64,000 nt of DNA from Sipunculus nudus (Eukaryota > Annelida > Sipuncula > Golfingiida > Sipunculidae). The first letter of the stretch is position 1. Each line of letters begins with the position of its first letter. A program made the translations under genes and the position numbers. The stretch spans positions 24,826,367 to 24,890,366 of the forward strand of contig CM049308.1 of the NCBI GenBank assembly GCA_026874595.1, read 5' to 3'. The notes under the pieces are model-generated. The model was not told the origin of the DNA and made no database searches. It saw only the letters and a list, made by a program, of their open reading frames with translations. This document shows, in pieces, positions 36,901-48,246 of this stretch.

Positions 36901-39900
36901 ATCTTTCAAAAAACAAAATATATCGTATCTGTCCACGTTAAAACGCTTTGTCTGCGCTGCGATGCGTTTTCGTGCGTATGCTTGCGATTTTATGCGTCGG
37001 CTTGCGAATTATTCAGATGTTTATTAACAATTCACAGAGCGAGTAAAACGCAAGCATAACGCAAAAGTGTGAGGGCCTCTTTTGTACTTGTATTAATTCA
37101 AATGATCGCACGACGTAGAAAAAAAAGGAAATTCAGTCAATTGCCGAGAACACTTGGCGAATATGAGATCTCTCTGCATGCCGATTTTTATGTAACGATA
37201 TTGATATCTTTGCCCCGTTTTTGTCCTACAACCCCTAATTTTATTTTTTTTAGTCAAAATCGACCTAGTATTCACCGGATTGAAAACATTATTCTTGATT
37301 ATTTGTATAGACTTTTAGAACCAAAGCAAGTGACAAATTATTTAAACTCGAGGCACTGCCTCAACAGACCTCATGGAGCCTTATACAACAGTAACTAATC
37401 ATGGTAAACAAACGCTTCAGTCTCTTCTCTAACTAGTAAATATACATAACTTTAATGTTAACATTAAAATAAACTGCGACTGTATTTTCTGTACAGGGGG
37501 TCTGCTGCAAATGGGTTGCTGTAGGTGTTAATGTAACTAAGCAGCTGAAGCTTGAAAGCAAAATCAAGGGCTACAAGGGCTAGTGCTCTAGTTACTACCA
37601 TGTGTCAATTTTATTTGCCTCGGGACGATGTTGACTTTTTATATTTATGAATATATTTTATTTTTTCGCGTCTGGACGCTGACTGAATTTAATGAGGTGT
37701 AGGACTACAGCAAGCTCAGCTATAACTTTAGCTTGAACAGAAGCCGTGTCAGTGTTCCCATGCAGCATTTCACCAGAAAAAAATGATTCAGTAACACATA
37801 TCCTGAATTTCCCAGATGATATTTTAAACTCCAAGACAAGGTTTCCGATTTATTGGTATCGTGACAAGCCTTAAGTGGTGCTGCATATACCGCGTGGTAG
37901 CTGCAGCAGAAAAGTATGTAACAAGAAGGATAAATGAGTTTTGTGTAACATTGGTGATACTAAGACTAGGCGCACGAGCCAATGACCTAAAAAAATCATG
38001 TACACACTTCACCAAATCATCCAGTGGACTCACATTGTTGATAAAAAAATCAAAACACAACAGTCTGTTAACAAAATTAACTTTAAGCCAATCAAGGAAG
38101 AGAGGGCGTGTGTAAGTCCTGGTAAGACTTTGACAAATTAATAATTACTTATGATGTATATCAGACCGTATCTAGCATTTCACTAGATAAAATATTTAAA
38201 AATATTTTTTGGCGCGTTTTCTATATAAAACAAAATATCGGCAGTTCTTACTGATGCGGTGTACCTGAAAGTATCCCCATATGAGGCCCAAACGAAACAA
38301 ATAAACCTTGTGTATGACTTCACACAGCCGTCCATACAGACTTTGTTTTCTGAATGAAAATGAATTGATATTTCACATAAAGAACTGATGGTCATTAATG
38401 ACAGTGCTAAGCCCTATGGGGACATACTTACTATTTTGCGTAATGGCGTGTGTGTTACCTGTAAGGTTTATCTTTTGGCAGTCGATGAGAGAGCCAGCAA
38501 TTTGACCGAGACATTTTCCACTTCTTGTCTTTAGCCAAAGCAGCCACGTCGATCCCAAGATTGAAATACAGAGCACCAGTCACATATTTCATTTTCTTTA
38601 GAAAACCTCCTGCAATAATACAGTACATGCTTTCAGCAACAAAACCATAGCTTTTTAACGTTTCAGAGTTTTACTGTTTAATATGAATGGCAAAGAAAAG
38701 AATATATATTGTTACGGAACCTAATATAAACAGATCACGTATGCGTGATGAATACAAATTTTGTAATGGAGATAAATCAAGTGACCCATGGGTCATGACG
38801 CTCAGCTGACTGGGAAGAGATTCGCAAAATGAAATTTTATCATCTGAATGGTAGTATATACCCATTCAACTGAAGCATCAGATTAACCAACAGGCCAAGA
38901 TTGTGTCTGTATTTATATATCTCAAAAATAGAGAAAAAATGCGTAAAAAATACAGGTGGCTCCAACAGTCTGCAGAAACTGATAAAAAGACTTAATGGTC
39001 AATATGCATGCAAAGAATCATGGTGATCTCTGCATTAGTTGTTCAAATACTTCAGCTTTTGTATCAAATTGTTCATTATTCTGAGGGATACTTCGGAGTC
39101 CTATAGCTCAAAGGATATGGGAAACAGAGACCTAATTTCAGGTTTCAACAGACACCTTTCATGGGCCTCCTTGCATGACATTAATGAAGTTTCTAGGTCC
39201 AGTTGTTACGAGTTGTACCCTGTTGACAGATAACCACATCTTTAAAGGTCTCAAAAAAAGAGAAAAAATTCGTAACAATTTGAAAAAATAAAGGTGGCGC
39301 ACCCAGTCTGCAGGAACTGATGGAACACCTCATGATCAATATGTATGCCAAAAATCATGACCATCAGTGTTGTAGTTATTGAGATACTGCAGTTTTTGTA
39401 TCAATTTTTTCATTATTCTTAGGGGTATTTTGGAGCCATACAGCTTAAAGGATATGGGTAACAGAGACCTAATTTCAGTTTTCCATGGGGACTTTTTATG
39501 GGTCTCCCTGTGTGTCATGACTGAAGATTCTAGGTCCAGTCTATACGATTTGTGCCCTGTTAACAGATGTTCATATCTTTAAAGGTCGCAAAAATGGAGA
39601 AAAAAATCGTAAAACAAACAGAACAAATATAGGTGGTGCCACCAGTCTGCAGAAACTGATGAAACATTCCATGATCAAAATCCATGCGAACAATTATGGT
39701 GATCTCTGCTTTAGTTGTTCAGAAACTTCAGCTTTCGCATCAAATTTTCCATTATTCCGAGCTGTACTTTAGATTGCCAGAGCTCAAAGGATATGGGTAA
39801 CTGAGACCTAATTTCAGGTTTCCATGGAGACTTTTTATGGGTCTCCTTGTGTGTCAAGAATGAAGATTCTAGGTCCAGTCGTTACGATTTGTACCCTGTT

Positions 39901-41323
39901 GACAGATTACTACATCCTTAAAGGTCTCATAAATAGAGAAAAAAAAAATTGTAAAAATTTGAAAAAAATACAGGTGGCGCCACCAGTCTGCAGGAACTGA
40001 TGGAACACCTCTTGATCAATATTTATGCCAAAAATCATGACCATCAGTGTTGTAGTTATTGAGATGTTGCAGTTTTTTATCAAGAATGTGTCAAGAATGA
40101 AGATTCTAGGTCCAGTCTTTAAGATTCGTGCCATGTTAACAGATGTTTACATTTTTAAAGGTCTAAAAATAGAGAAAACAATTCGTAAAAATCGAAAAAT
40201 ACAGGTGGCGCCACCAGTCTGCAGAAACTGATGGAACAACTCATGATCAATATGTATGCCAAAAATCATGACCATTAGTGATGTAGTTAACGAGATATTG
40301 AAGTATTTGTATGAATTTTTAACTATTCTGGGAGGTACTTTGGGGCCCAATAGCTCAAAAGATTTGGGTAACAGAGACCAAATTTCTGGTTTCCAAGGAG
40401 ATTTTTCATCGACATCTCAGAATGTCAAGTTACATGATTCTAAGTCCAGCGGTTCATTTGTGCCAGGTTAACGGACAGACGGACAGACGGACAGACAGAC
40501 AGACAGACAGACGGACAGACGGTTGACGGACAAAGAGTGATCGCTATAGCTCAGCATTACTGAAAGTCAGCTGAGCTTAAAAATCAGATTCTGTAACACT
40601 AGGCAGCGTGAAATGTCTAGGGGAATGAATAAAGAAGTCAGTGTCAGTGTTATTTTGTTAACAAATAACCATAATTTATTTTTAAAACAACCCTAACATT
40701 ACAATACACTAAATCAATACAATTATACAGTAAAACATCGGTATAACAACAAATCAATACAATCACACAGTAAAATACACAAAATTCAACGTACCTGGAT
40801 ACCACCATCGTCACAACGATAAATTCTTTAAATGTATACTCTCGGAGAATGACAGTCCCATGTAAAGCTCTTGTAACAATCCAAAATGTAAACTGAAGTC
40901 CAAACAAGACTCGTCATAAAATCCAGGAGAATGTCTGAAGAAAATCTATAATTGCCGCACTCGTCGGATAAGGTCTCAGAAACTGACACACGCTACCGCG
41001 TCCGCTGCTCCCTCGGCTCTAAAACACAGCCCCTTTATATACTCTTCACCCCAAGCCGAGAATTTTTCCACTTCTCGAACAGTCTAAAAGATCCTACACA
41101 AAACAGTAAACACGCGTTACAGGAATCATCTAGAAGAACATCATTGTCTGTATCCCTACATAAAAGGGTCCACACGTGACTCACGACCAGGCGAGACAAC
41201 CCAAGGCTAACATGACAACGAGAGAACAACCAGTACGGATTATACTGCTAATGTAACAAACGGCCCGGCGAGGGTGTCACAACACGAGTTACGCCCGCGT
41301 CACACAATAAAAAGACCACCTGT

Positions 41324-41402
<79 letters not shown>

Positions 41403-43442
41403 GATGGAGAACCGCGATAGCGGTTTAGTTGGACCGAGTAATGCCACTCAAGCTTGCCAATCTCTGCTACCCGCGCATTTATTTTATGTGTATTTGTATT
41501 TCATATTTGCAAAATATTATATGTATATGAAAGCAACGACTGACAATGGATTGCACATACCCAAAACATTTATGCTTAATCGACACAGTGTCTTCTAGGT
41601 TTGAACTTGCTTTGTTTGAACACTGTACCTGAAGAGTGAATGGTGTGAACGTGACGGAATTTGGAGTTTTGATGAGTTGTAAACCCATAAAGAAACATGA
41701 ACCCCCACTCACCACAAATTTATGTTGCGCACTAGCAATACGAGCTAGACGTCAAGCGCCTGCCATAAAACGAGGATTAAAGATTGTATGTACGCTCTAC
41801 TCCAGGTCACACTCAGATACTGTTCACATCTTCTGGTCCAATTAGTAAAGTTTATAGTACTTACTCTTGCTATATGGCATTACCTATGGTACAGTTACTG
41901 CGATATTGCGGCAAATTATATATGATTTATGACTGGCTATCTTCCGGGAAAGCACTAAAGTGCAAAACGATTTTTAGAATTTTCTGCCCGTGTTTTATTG
42001 GATCGAAAATTTACCTTTGCTTAGAATATTAGTCTAGAGTGACAGATTTGCATCTGATTTCTTTGCGCAAAACTAATTTTCAAGGTCGTATACCAAATAG
42101 GGTTTCCTCTGCTTTATCTTGCACAATTCGCACATATTTGTGATATATCTACAACACAGCGGATTTTCAAGAATTGGTCTTGTGTTCAGAGTAATTGTCA
42201 TCATAGGATTGGTGCCTTGACCCAATTTTCAAAGTCTACACTCTTAGACTCTCTGGCGGGTGAACCAAGTTCTTAGAAAGTGAAGCATGCAAAAGACATT
42301 GACCCTTCCCTGGTGGTTAAAGGTTTACTTTGGGACAAATGACCAATATCCTAAAATCAGTTCAGTTATAGAAACTATAACTTCTTCAAAACAGACAAGT
42401 CTGTTTCTGGTAGAATTTTTATTTGCAGACTTAATTATGACATAATTATGGTGAAAGCCTACGAAAAGCCAGTTTTCTGACACACCTTTACACAATGAGG
42501 GCGTGATAGGGTCCTGGGACATTACAGCATTACAAGAGACGGGTAGGGCAGACGGGTTTCCACAGGGATATTCAAATATCAAGCAATTCTCCGAGACCAG
42601 ATGGAATGGTCCCTTATAAGCCAGCCCTAACCCAGTGACGCGGTCCTCTAGTCCGGCTATGAAGATTGAGACCATCAACACAATCAGAGTGCTGCCTTCT
42701 TCTTTCAGCTGTACATGGACCTCTGTCACAGTGGAAGTCAGTGTTTTCTAGATCTGTTTGAGCAATTATTGAATTGTGCATCCAGCCTTAATTTTAACAT
42801 GCGACACCCGTTCTGGTGACAATCTCTAATTGGTCTGATTCTTGGCACTATGTCAGAACGGGTATAACCATACCAAAGAGAGCAGGTGTCTCATGTTTGC
42901 CGGTGTCCTTGGTGGTCGAACCTAGAAAATCTTGCTACACAAAGCAGCGGTTTCACGAAAGGACGTCTGGGACAACTGCAGTGTATAACTGCAACGTGAG
43001 GGGCTTACAAGGCCATAGGAAAGAAGCTGCAGTCTCTTATGAAGAAGTGCCTCGATTCTCACGATTCGTTGGTATAACAGGATCTAAAATATACAACTGA
43101 AGGAGAAAACCAACCATAATTACCTTCAGTCATGAAAACATGAAACGAAAGGATTTAGTCTCATACTCGAGTGGGCTGAACTCGGACTTGTACTTGGACA
43201 CGGATGTTGTGGACTCGACTACATCATTGCCTTGTAGACTTTAGACTGGAACCCACAGGAGGAAAGGACACTCTTGCAACCGAAGAAAATATGGTGTTGT
43301 CTTGGTTGGTTGCATGGTTGTTCATGGTCATAAATGAGGAATTCCACAAAAAAAACGATGTCACTGGCGTAGAGTAGTTGATCTACGCTCAATGTTCCTC
43401 ATGGGATATGAGGATATATATATATGAACATTTTCGTTATAA

Positions 43443-43507
<65 letters not shown>

Positions 43508-43516
43508 GTATTATAA

Positions 43517-43557
<41 letters not shown>

Positions 43558-44509
43558 AAATAATATATATACAGTCGAACCTTTCTAAGTGGGCACCTCC
43601 ATAATGTTGGCACCTCTATGAAGTAGGCATTAATGGACATTCCAATTTTTTCTTCTCTCTTTATTATCTTCAGCTAATGTGGGCACCTCTATCTTCTGTT
43701 AAGTGGGCACTTTTCCCCAGCTAATGTGGGCACCCCTATATTCTGTTAAGTGGGCACTTTTCCCCAGCTAATGTGGGCACTTCATCAATTATCCCATGCA
43801 GCTGAAATATTTTCCTGTTTAAACTTTCGGGGATTTATTTATTGTGAATGTGTAATTATTAGCAATCAGAATAACTTATTTATTATTGATTATTTATATT
43901 TAACTATTTATAACTATTAATAATAATGGTCAACCAAATGAACAAAGGTCATTGGTGTATTACTGTCTAATTACATACAGTCATAATAATGGCCTTCTTG
44001 ACATAGGGCTTGGCATGGGATACATCCTTAATAATTTTTCTTCATTTGTGTGCATGTAAATTTTCCGGTCAGACCTCAGCTCAAACTTGCCGTTACTGTG
44101 ATGGTTTATAGCCAGCAGTGAATGTTAACCATCACATTTTAAAAAAAAATGGAGAAAACAGATGCATCAGTCAAATGACGTACTCGTAAAACAGGTGTAA
44201 CTATTGTAATATTTTAAGGTAGATGGCAGCACTGAAAGCAGCTCTATAACCTTTATATAATGGACACCTCTATACCTTTCACGGGTATTGTCAGGGAGAA
44301 CCGGGGGGGGGGGAGGGGGGTTTGTGTCCGCACTTGATTATTACTTATTTTCTATACTTAAAAGTTTCTTTAATACCGCGAGCCGACACCAGTACGACGT
44401 CAACCGTTTCCTCCACGGGCAGGGCGGTGATGTCTCCCACACATAGCTGGATTTCACGTTCCCCGCTCCGGGTCATCACGTACAATCTGTCCTGTATCTT
44501 CAGTGCCAT
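27836..44509 (-). CDS. Copy B: macro-TIR-TIR-TIR protein, 11 coding exons, full length
   Basis: Spliced CDS (minus): 44377-44509, 38459-38609, 36235-36367, 34097-34294, 33149-33333, 32732-32905, 31628-31833, 30763-30899, 30096-30266, 28551-29179, 27836-27998; 2280 nt, 759 aa. Exons 3-10 have exactly the same lengths and phases as copy A. Exon 1 is 3 nt shorter, exon 2 is 6 nt longer, and the last exon reads through to TGA at 27836-27838. Domains follow the same order: macro-like, TIR1 (Glu position occupied by Leu), TIR2 (Glu428), TIR3 (Glu608), basic tail. By my count, amino-acid differences from A are 1 in exon 1, 3 in exon 3, 4 in exons 4 and 7, but about 38 of 209 in exon 10. With no frameshift or stop and phases kept, this looks like the functional copy. 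Annotated function: predicted NAD+/ADP-ribose-linked TIR signalling protein (inferred). Confidence 0.88.
28551..29179 (-). CDS. Copy B exon 10: TIR3
   Basis: Acceptor TTTTCAG, donor [25 protein letters not shown] and [18 protein letters not shown] are unchanged, including Glu608, while the N-terminal linker and surface positions vary heavily. Confidence 0.85.
29395..29595. repeat. 33-bp minisatellite in copy B intron 9
   Basis: Only about five or six units of the family seen in copy A, so the array has expanded in A or contracted in B. Intron 9 is 916 bp in B against 2575 bp in A. Confidence 0.85.
30096..30266 (-). CDS. Copy B exon 9: end of TIR2 and basic linker
   Basis: Acceptor TTACCAG, donor GTACGT. 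Nine mostly conservative changes from A; the basic [10 protein letters not shown] end is identical. Confidence 0.85.
30763..30899 (-). CDS. Copy B exon 8: TIR2 core with catalytic-type Glu
   Basis: Acceptor TTTTCAG, donor [22 protein letters not shown] keeps the enzyme-type S-Y-S-C-E pattern (Glu428); three changes from A. Confidence 0.9.
31628..31833 (-). CDS. Copy B exon 7: linker and first half of TIR2
   Basis: Acceptor TTCAAG, donor [25 protein letters not shown] is identical to copy A; four changes in 69 residues overall. Confidence 0.9.
32732..32905 (-). CDS. Copy B exon 6: second half of TIR1
   Basis: Acceptor TTTTAG, donor [17 protein letters not shown] and [13 protein letters not shown] kept; Leu again replaces the catalytic Glu position. 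Confidence 0.8.
33149..33333 (-). CDS. Copy B exon 5: first half of TIR1
   Basis: Acceptor TGACAG, donor GTAAGC. NDVFLIIAKEDAEMKDLI in place of the TIR box 1 of A; eight changes in 61 residues, several radical, as expected of a TIR with relaxed constraint. Confidence 0.8.
33612..33755 (+). mobile_element. SINE 3'-end remnant, copy B
   Basis: Counterpart of 11690-11815, in the same intron 4 position. Confidence 0.6.
34097..34294 (-). CDS. Copy B exon 4: C-terminal half of macro-like domain
   Basis: Acceptor TACAG, donor GTGAGA, phase 0 at both ends. Four conservative changes against A in 66 residues. Confidence 0.85.
35063..35335. mobile_element. Dispersed foldback repeat with GGTCTGCGC end, copy B
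   Basis: Orthologous-position counterpart of 13219-13480 in intron 3. Confidence 0.65.
35344..35747 (-). mobile_element. tRNA-derived SINE in copy B intron 3
   Basis: 404 bp between near-identical 11-bp duplications TTCTTAGTGCT (35333) and TTCTTAATGCT (35748); A has one TTCTTAGTGCT near 13479. Minus-strand head: A-box TGGCTCAGGGGC and B-box GTGAGTTCGAATCTC; A-rich tail (T run at 35349-35357 on plus). Confidence 0.88.
36235..36367 (-). CDS. Copy B exon 3: macro-like domain, glycine loop
   Basis: Acceptor TGACAG, donor GTAAGT. Same length as A with three amino-acid changes, and the PLLSTGGA loop kept intact. Confidence 0.85.
36368..38458 (-). other. Copy B intron 2
   Basis: Matches copy A 14064-17042 but lacks both MITEs found there. 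36770-37420 has no obvious counterpart in A and holds only short, non-conserved open frames. Confidence 0.6.
38459..38609 (-). CDS. Copy B exon 2: macro-like domain
   Basis: Acceptor TTGCAG, donor GTAACA. Encodes [18 protein letters not shown] and [13 protein letters not shown]; two extra codons before the Cys relative to copy A. Confidence 0.8.
38709..41329 (-). mobile_element. LTR-like element with nested insertion, copy B intron 1
   Basis: Reverse-strand relative of 26351-27187: LTR-like part 40592-41327 (TGTAACA at both reverse ends, promoter motif TATATAAAGG, AATAAA), outer tail 38709-38779 with GTTACGGAACC. It is interrupted by 38780-40580. Outer ends TTGTTAC and GTAACAA lie in TA-rich DNA. 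Confidence 0.65.
38780..40580 (-). mobile_element. Tandem-core repeat element nested in the LTR-like element
   Basis: 1.8 kb reverse copy of the 22938-24725 family with about five core units and an ACGGACAGACGG tract at 40470-40525. Flanked by AAATCA on both sides (38774-38779, 40581-40586), while the related element at 27107-27130 reads GAATCTGATTTTTTTTATCT uninterrupted. Confidence 0.75.
41328..41400. repeat. (TA)n microsatellite in copy B intron 1
   Basis: About 36 TA repeats at the outer end of the LTR-like element, likely its insertion target. Confidence 0.95.
42210..43585. other. Copy-B-specific segment in intron 1, unidentified open frame
   Basis: Absent from A between 19110 and 19130. 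Its minus strand is open from 42729 to 42325 (about 134 codons, no ATG at the start; Cys-containing, with PCGNPSALPV and ENWLFVGFHHNYVII). AG precedes the open part, so it could be an exon or a captured gene fragment. I do not recognise the family. 43440-43560 is (TA)n. Confidence 0.4.
43585..44376. repeat. GTGGGCACC-type repeat next to copy B exon 1
   Basis: Begins TCGAACCTTTCTAAGTGGGC, with the ~60-bp unit 'GCTAATGTGGGCAC...GTTAAGTGGGCACTTTTCCCC' repeated; matches 19120-19860 in A, where it is shorter. Poly-G run at 44304-44320. Confidence 0.65.
44377..44509 (-). CDS. Copy B exon 1: start of macro-like domain
   Basis: Nearly identical to copy A exon 1 (one base differs in the shared coding part). 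Donor is GTATTA, three bases upstream of the donor used in A, so the protein reads VSARGG where A reads VSVRGRG. Phase is unchanged. Confidence 0.85.
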
Positions 44510-44512
44510 GCT

Positions 44513-44655
44513 AGTGGTAATTTATGACCTCTCCTGAAACAATGAGAGATCTCTACAAAAATACAGCTACTCAACTCAACAATGTTGGTGGTAAAATATG
44601 ACCTCTCCTCAAACTACGAGTGATGTCTACAAAAATACAGCCACTCTAACTGTAT
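44513..44655. repeat. 74-bp tandem repeat at the 5' end of copy B, two units
   Basis: Units start at 44513 and 44587, the same sequence family as next to the ATG of copy A, one unit fewer. Confidence 0.85.
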
Positions 44656-45360
44656 GTACAAAAGTCAAAGAGCGGATTATTTTTGTCCGGGGGAGTGGGG
44701 GTTGCCAGGCATGTATTACAATGTCTGCTGGCATTCCCTGCAAATCTTATGTCTGGGCTGGGGTTTTGCGCCCCCTACCCTTGCCATTTCTCTATCTACC
44801 CCAAGGCCCTATGGGGGGGGGGGAGGGGGGGGGGGGGGTCAGCCGTTACATTCTTCTCGGGTCCGAAGAGCCTAAAAGGGTTTAAAATTAAGAATTCCAT
44901 TTTTTGAGGTTATAATAATGGATTGTGAAAGTATCGTTTTTCGTTCGTGCTCTTATTTCATCAGGCCTGATCAGGGCCCGAGGAAGTGATGTATATACAG
45001 TGGCCATGCAGTTAAATGCCTGAAAATTAAGTTTTTTACCGGCCTTTCTGATTCGGGCCTACAGTCTATTCCGTTTGTCTTTTTTTTTTAATTTAATAAC
45101 ATGTATGGTAAATTTTTCTTTCCTTACACTGGAGAACTTGGGAAAAGATATTAAAATATAAACATTGTTAACGACAATCCCATTAGGGTGTACAAATGGT
45201 ATATGTTTTGTGTAATTAAACACAAACACATGTGACGTTCATTAAATCCTACCCCAGCCACTGCCCGCCCCCAAATGCTTCATAGGCTCCATTAATAGCT
45301 CACGTTATCTTTATATTACAAAATTATATGTTGAGAATTTGTTGTTCCCTTTCCTTATAT

Positions 45361-47252
45361 ATATTACAGACAATGCCTGAAATTTCCAGTCAATTTATAA
45401 ATTGCCTGATTCACTCAGGCACTTTATAAAATGGCTGGAATTGTCAGGCATTTCACAAATTGACTGAAAATCAGTTAGTTTATTTGACACATTGACTGAA
45501 ATGTAAAAATAATGCAAACCTATTGTTTAAGGTTAAATCACATTTCATTAATTATATATACCTTTCTCTTACAAAACTTTAATATAGTTAACATCATATC
45601 ATTGTACAATTTATTAGTTTATTTGATCTGAACCGTACATCTGGTTTAATTCTATAGTTCTTGCAGATATAATTATGTAATCATATGAGATGTAAATATT
45701 ATATTATAAAAAATCTGGGGCACAATTTCCTTTTGCACTTCAGTGAGCGGATGAGGTTGGGAAGGCCCTTTCACTCAATACGGGAAAATTGTCACAAATG
45801 TCTTTTAAAAATTTCGACGATTTTCGAGCTCCTTTGGTGTTGAATAACTGGGAATATTTACCTTCTGAAACTAACAACTTATAAATACGTTTGACGAACG
45901 GCAGCAAACGTCCCCTGAGAACCCCCAACCCTTGTAAATGCCGCTGGACATTTCAAAATAAAACTTCAAGTTCTTGTTCAAATTCTATAAATCTGTATGA
46001 ATCTTTTGTATACTGTCTCATTACAATTTGACTACTCAACACTACCAGCTATCACAGATTGGCTCCAATCAAATACAGATAACAGATATAGTTGGTTTAA
46101 TTGTGATTAAACCCTTACCCTTTGTAACTCACTTAAGACTTTATTAATCATGTATTTTATATTATAAAACATGCAACTGTAGTTATTCTTCAACATTCTG
46201 CAATGAACATCATGCAATTTACATATATTGCACACTTTAATGTTTTTTGTTTTATTTAAGCAATAGCTTCCAACTGACTTGATTCTCGTGCTTACACTAT
46301 AGTCTGTTTCATCTCTTCACCTGTTTTTTGTGGATGGTTTACTTAAAAGTTTATATTTTTCAATAATTTCCAAGAAAACAACATAGGGAAGTGACAACCT
46401 GATATGACAGTTAAGAATTTTACAATAAATCCCCTAATTATGTTTCACAACATTTAAGTATCTTCACCATTATCGTGGCAGATATGATGTGTCCCTTCAT
46501 AAGTAGCCATCCTTGTTTGAGCTGGTTATATTTTTTAGAGTGTTTACATGAGATCATCCAATCAGAAGCTGTCAGTTGAGGCTGTTTTTGCATGTGACCA
46601 ATGACCATGACTGCCATAAATGGGTCTGATATGTTGCAAAATGTAGACTGATTTCTCAAATTTTCAAATAATTCTGTTTCTTAAATAAGGTGTAAGGTAG
46701 GTATTTATTTACCTTGTTGAAAATTAGGTCCTTTAATCCTCTACTCTACACTACAATTGTTTCCCTTGAAACTATTAAAAATTTTCACAGCAAAAAACAG
46801 GTGGACTTAAAGGGATGAAAAGGACTATAGCAAAGATATAGCCATGCATATGAGTTGTAAAATATAGTATGCATATTTCTTTATGTCATAACAGTCTGCA
46901 TATTTCAACTATATGATGCTGGTTACCCCTCATCAGTCCGTGTATTTAAGTCTTATTTTGTGATCAGTATTCTTCATAAAAAACCTAAAAGAAGAAACAG
47001 GCATCAAGTGTACTAAAATGTATAGCTGGTTATACTGAATAAAAGTGTCTGTTTACAATAAAGAGATATGTGAAACAACGGACTGTTCCATATCGATTCA
47101 GTCAATGTGTCAAATAAACTTTTTTCAGTCAGTTTGTTGAATGCCTCAAAATTTCAGTCATTTTTAGAGTGCCTGAATGAATAAGGCAATTTGTAAATTG
47201 ACTGAAAATTTCAGGCAATTTCCAAATTTACACATTGACTGTAACATATATA
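45361..47252. mobile_element. Foldback element upstream of copy B
   Basis: Counterpart of 21001-22320 with the same inverted ends, enlarged by a nested insertion at 46297-46830. Confidence 0.75.
46297..46830. mobile_element. MITE nested in the copy B foldback element
   Basis: Ends CTATAGTCTGTTTCATCTCT and (inverted) CTATAGTCCTTTTCATCCCT. Unit A reads straight across the position near 21895. No transposase; flanking TA suggests a Tc1/mariner-like target, but the exact ends are ambiguous. Confidence 0.7.
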
Positions 47253-47870
47253 TCTATACCAGAGAGCTTAATGCATGATAATATAATGAAATCGATAAAT
47301 AATACAATCTCACATACCGGTGACTTGATTATTCAGTTATCTCTCTCTCCCTGTGTGCTGTCGTGTGCGCACTATCACTATCACTATCATATATTTGTGG
47401 TCTATCTGTACTCTGATGACACACCATTTAATTGGCTGAGCTGATTTGGCCTACATACCTACATAACCCCGGTGTATTTCCTCTCTGTAGTTTGTTTATG
47501 AAGGTGAATCTGTGAGACACCCAGTCAACATGGTAAACATAATTATAATTTTATATAAGCAGTATAAAAAAATGAGGTTATGAAATTTTTAAATTAAACG
47601 CAATCAATATACCCTAATTACTAAACGTTGTGTTAAAAACTAAAAAATAAGTAGTGTGCAAATCCTCAAACTTATTACTGGCGTCTCACTGTCTACCATG
47701 ATAGCGCCAAGGTGTCTGGTGGTTATATTTTTACTAAAAGCCGGTAGGCCACACAAACCAAAAATTTGTGAAATGGAATGACCGCCCCCGTTGTACCTAG
47801 ATTTTTTTGTTTTTATTTGAAGAACAAGAAATCTGTATTCCGGTTGATATAATTTTAATTCGTAGTTCAC

Positions 47871-47932
47871 TATTCCCTATTATTTTTAATTATTCGTTAG
47901 GACCCCCTGGACCCCTCCCTTGGATCCTCTTC

Positions 47933-47988
<56 letters not shown>

Positions 47989-48176
47989 CAATTCCACACA
48001 CTGGGCCTCCATTGAAGATAGAACAAAGGCTTGGTCTTGCCAATATAATGTTTCCAGAGTGCAAAAGGCTTTTTCTTAGTGGTCTTAATATATAAAACTT
48101 GCTTTATTGATGATAAACCGGTTTTTTATATTTTAAAAAATGAAAACATATGAAATTATATAAAATATAATAGTAA

Positions 48177-48246
<70 letters not shown>

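Larger units (their letters stand above)
24738..47870. repeat. Segmental duplication unit B
   Basis: Direct tandem copy of unit A. Intron sequence is alignable by eye throughout, so the duplication is not ancient, but amino-acid differences accumulate toward the 3' end. Confidence 0.9.

Noticed and set aside
36418-37398. Cluster of open frames in copy B intron 2
   Set aside because: Frames overlap on both strands, are not conserved in A and lack domains.
26352-41327. The two LTR-like sequences as the paired LTRs of one retrotransposon
   Set aside because: They are in opposite orientation, diverged, and separated by gene B; they are independent insertions.
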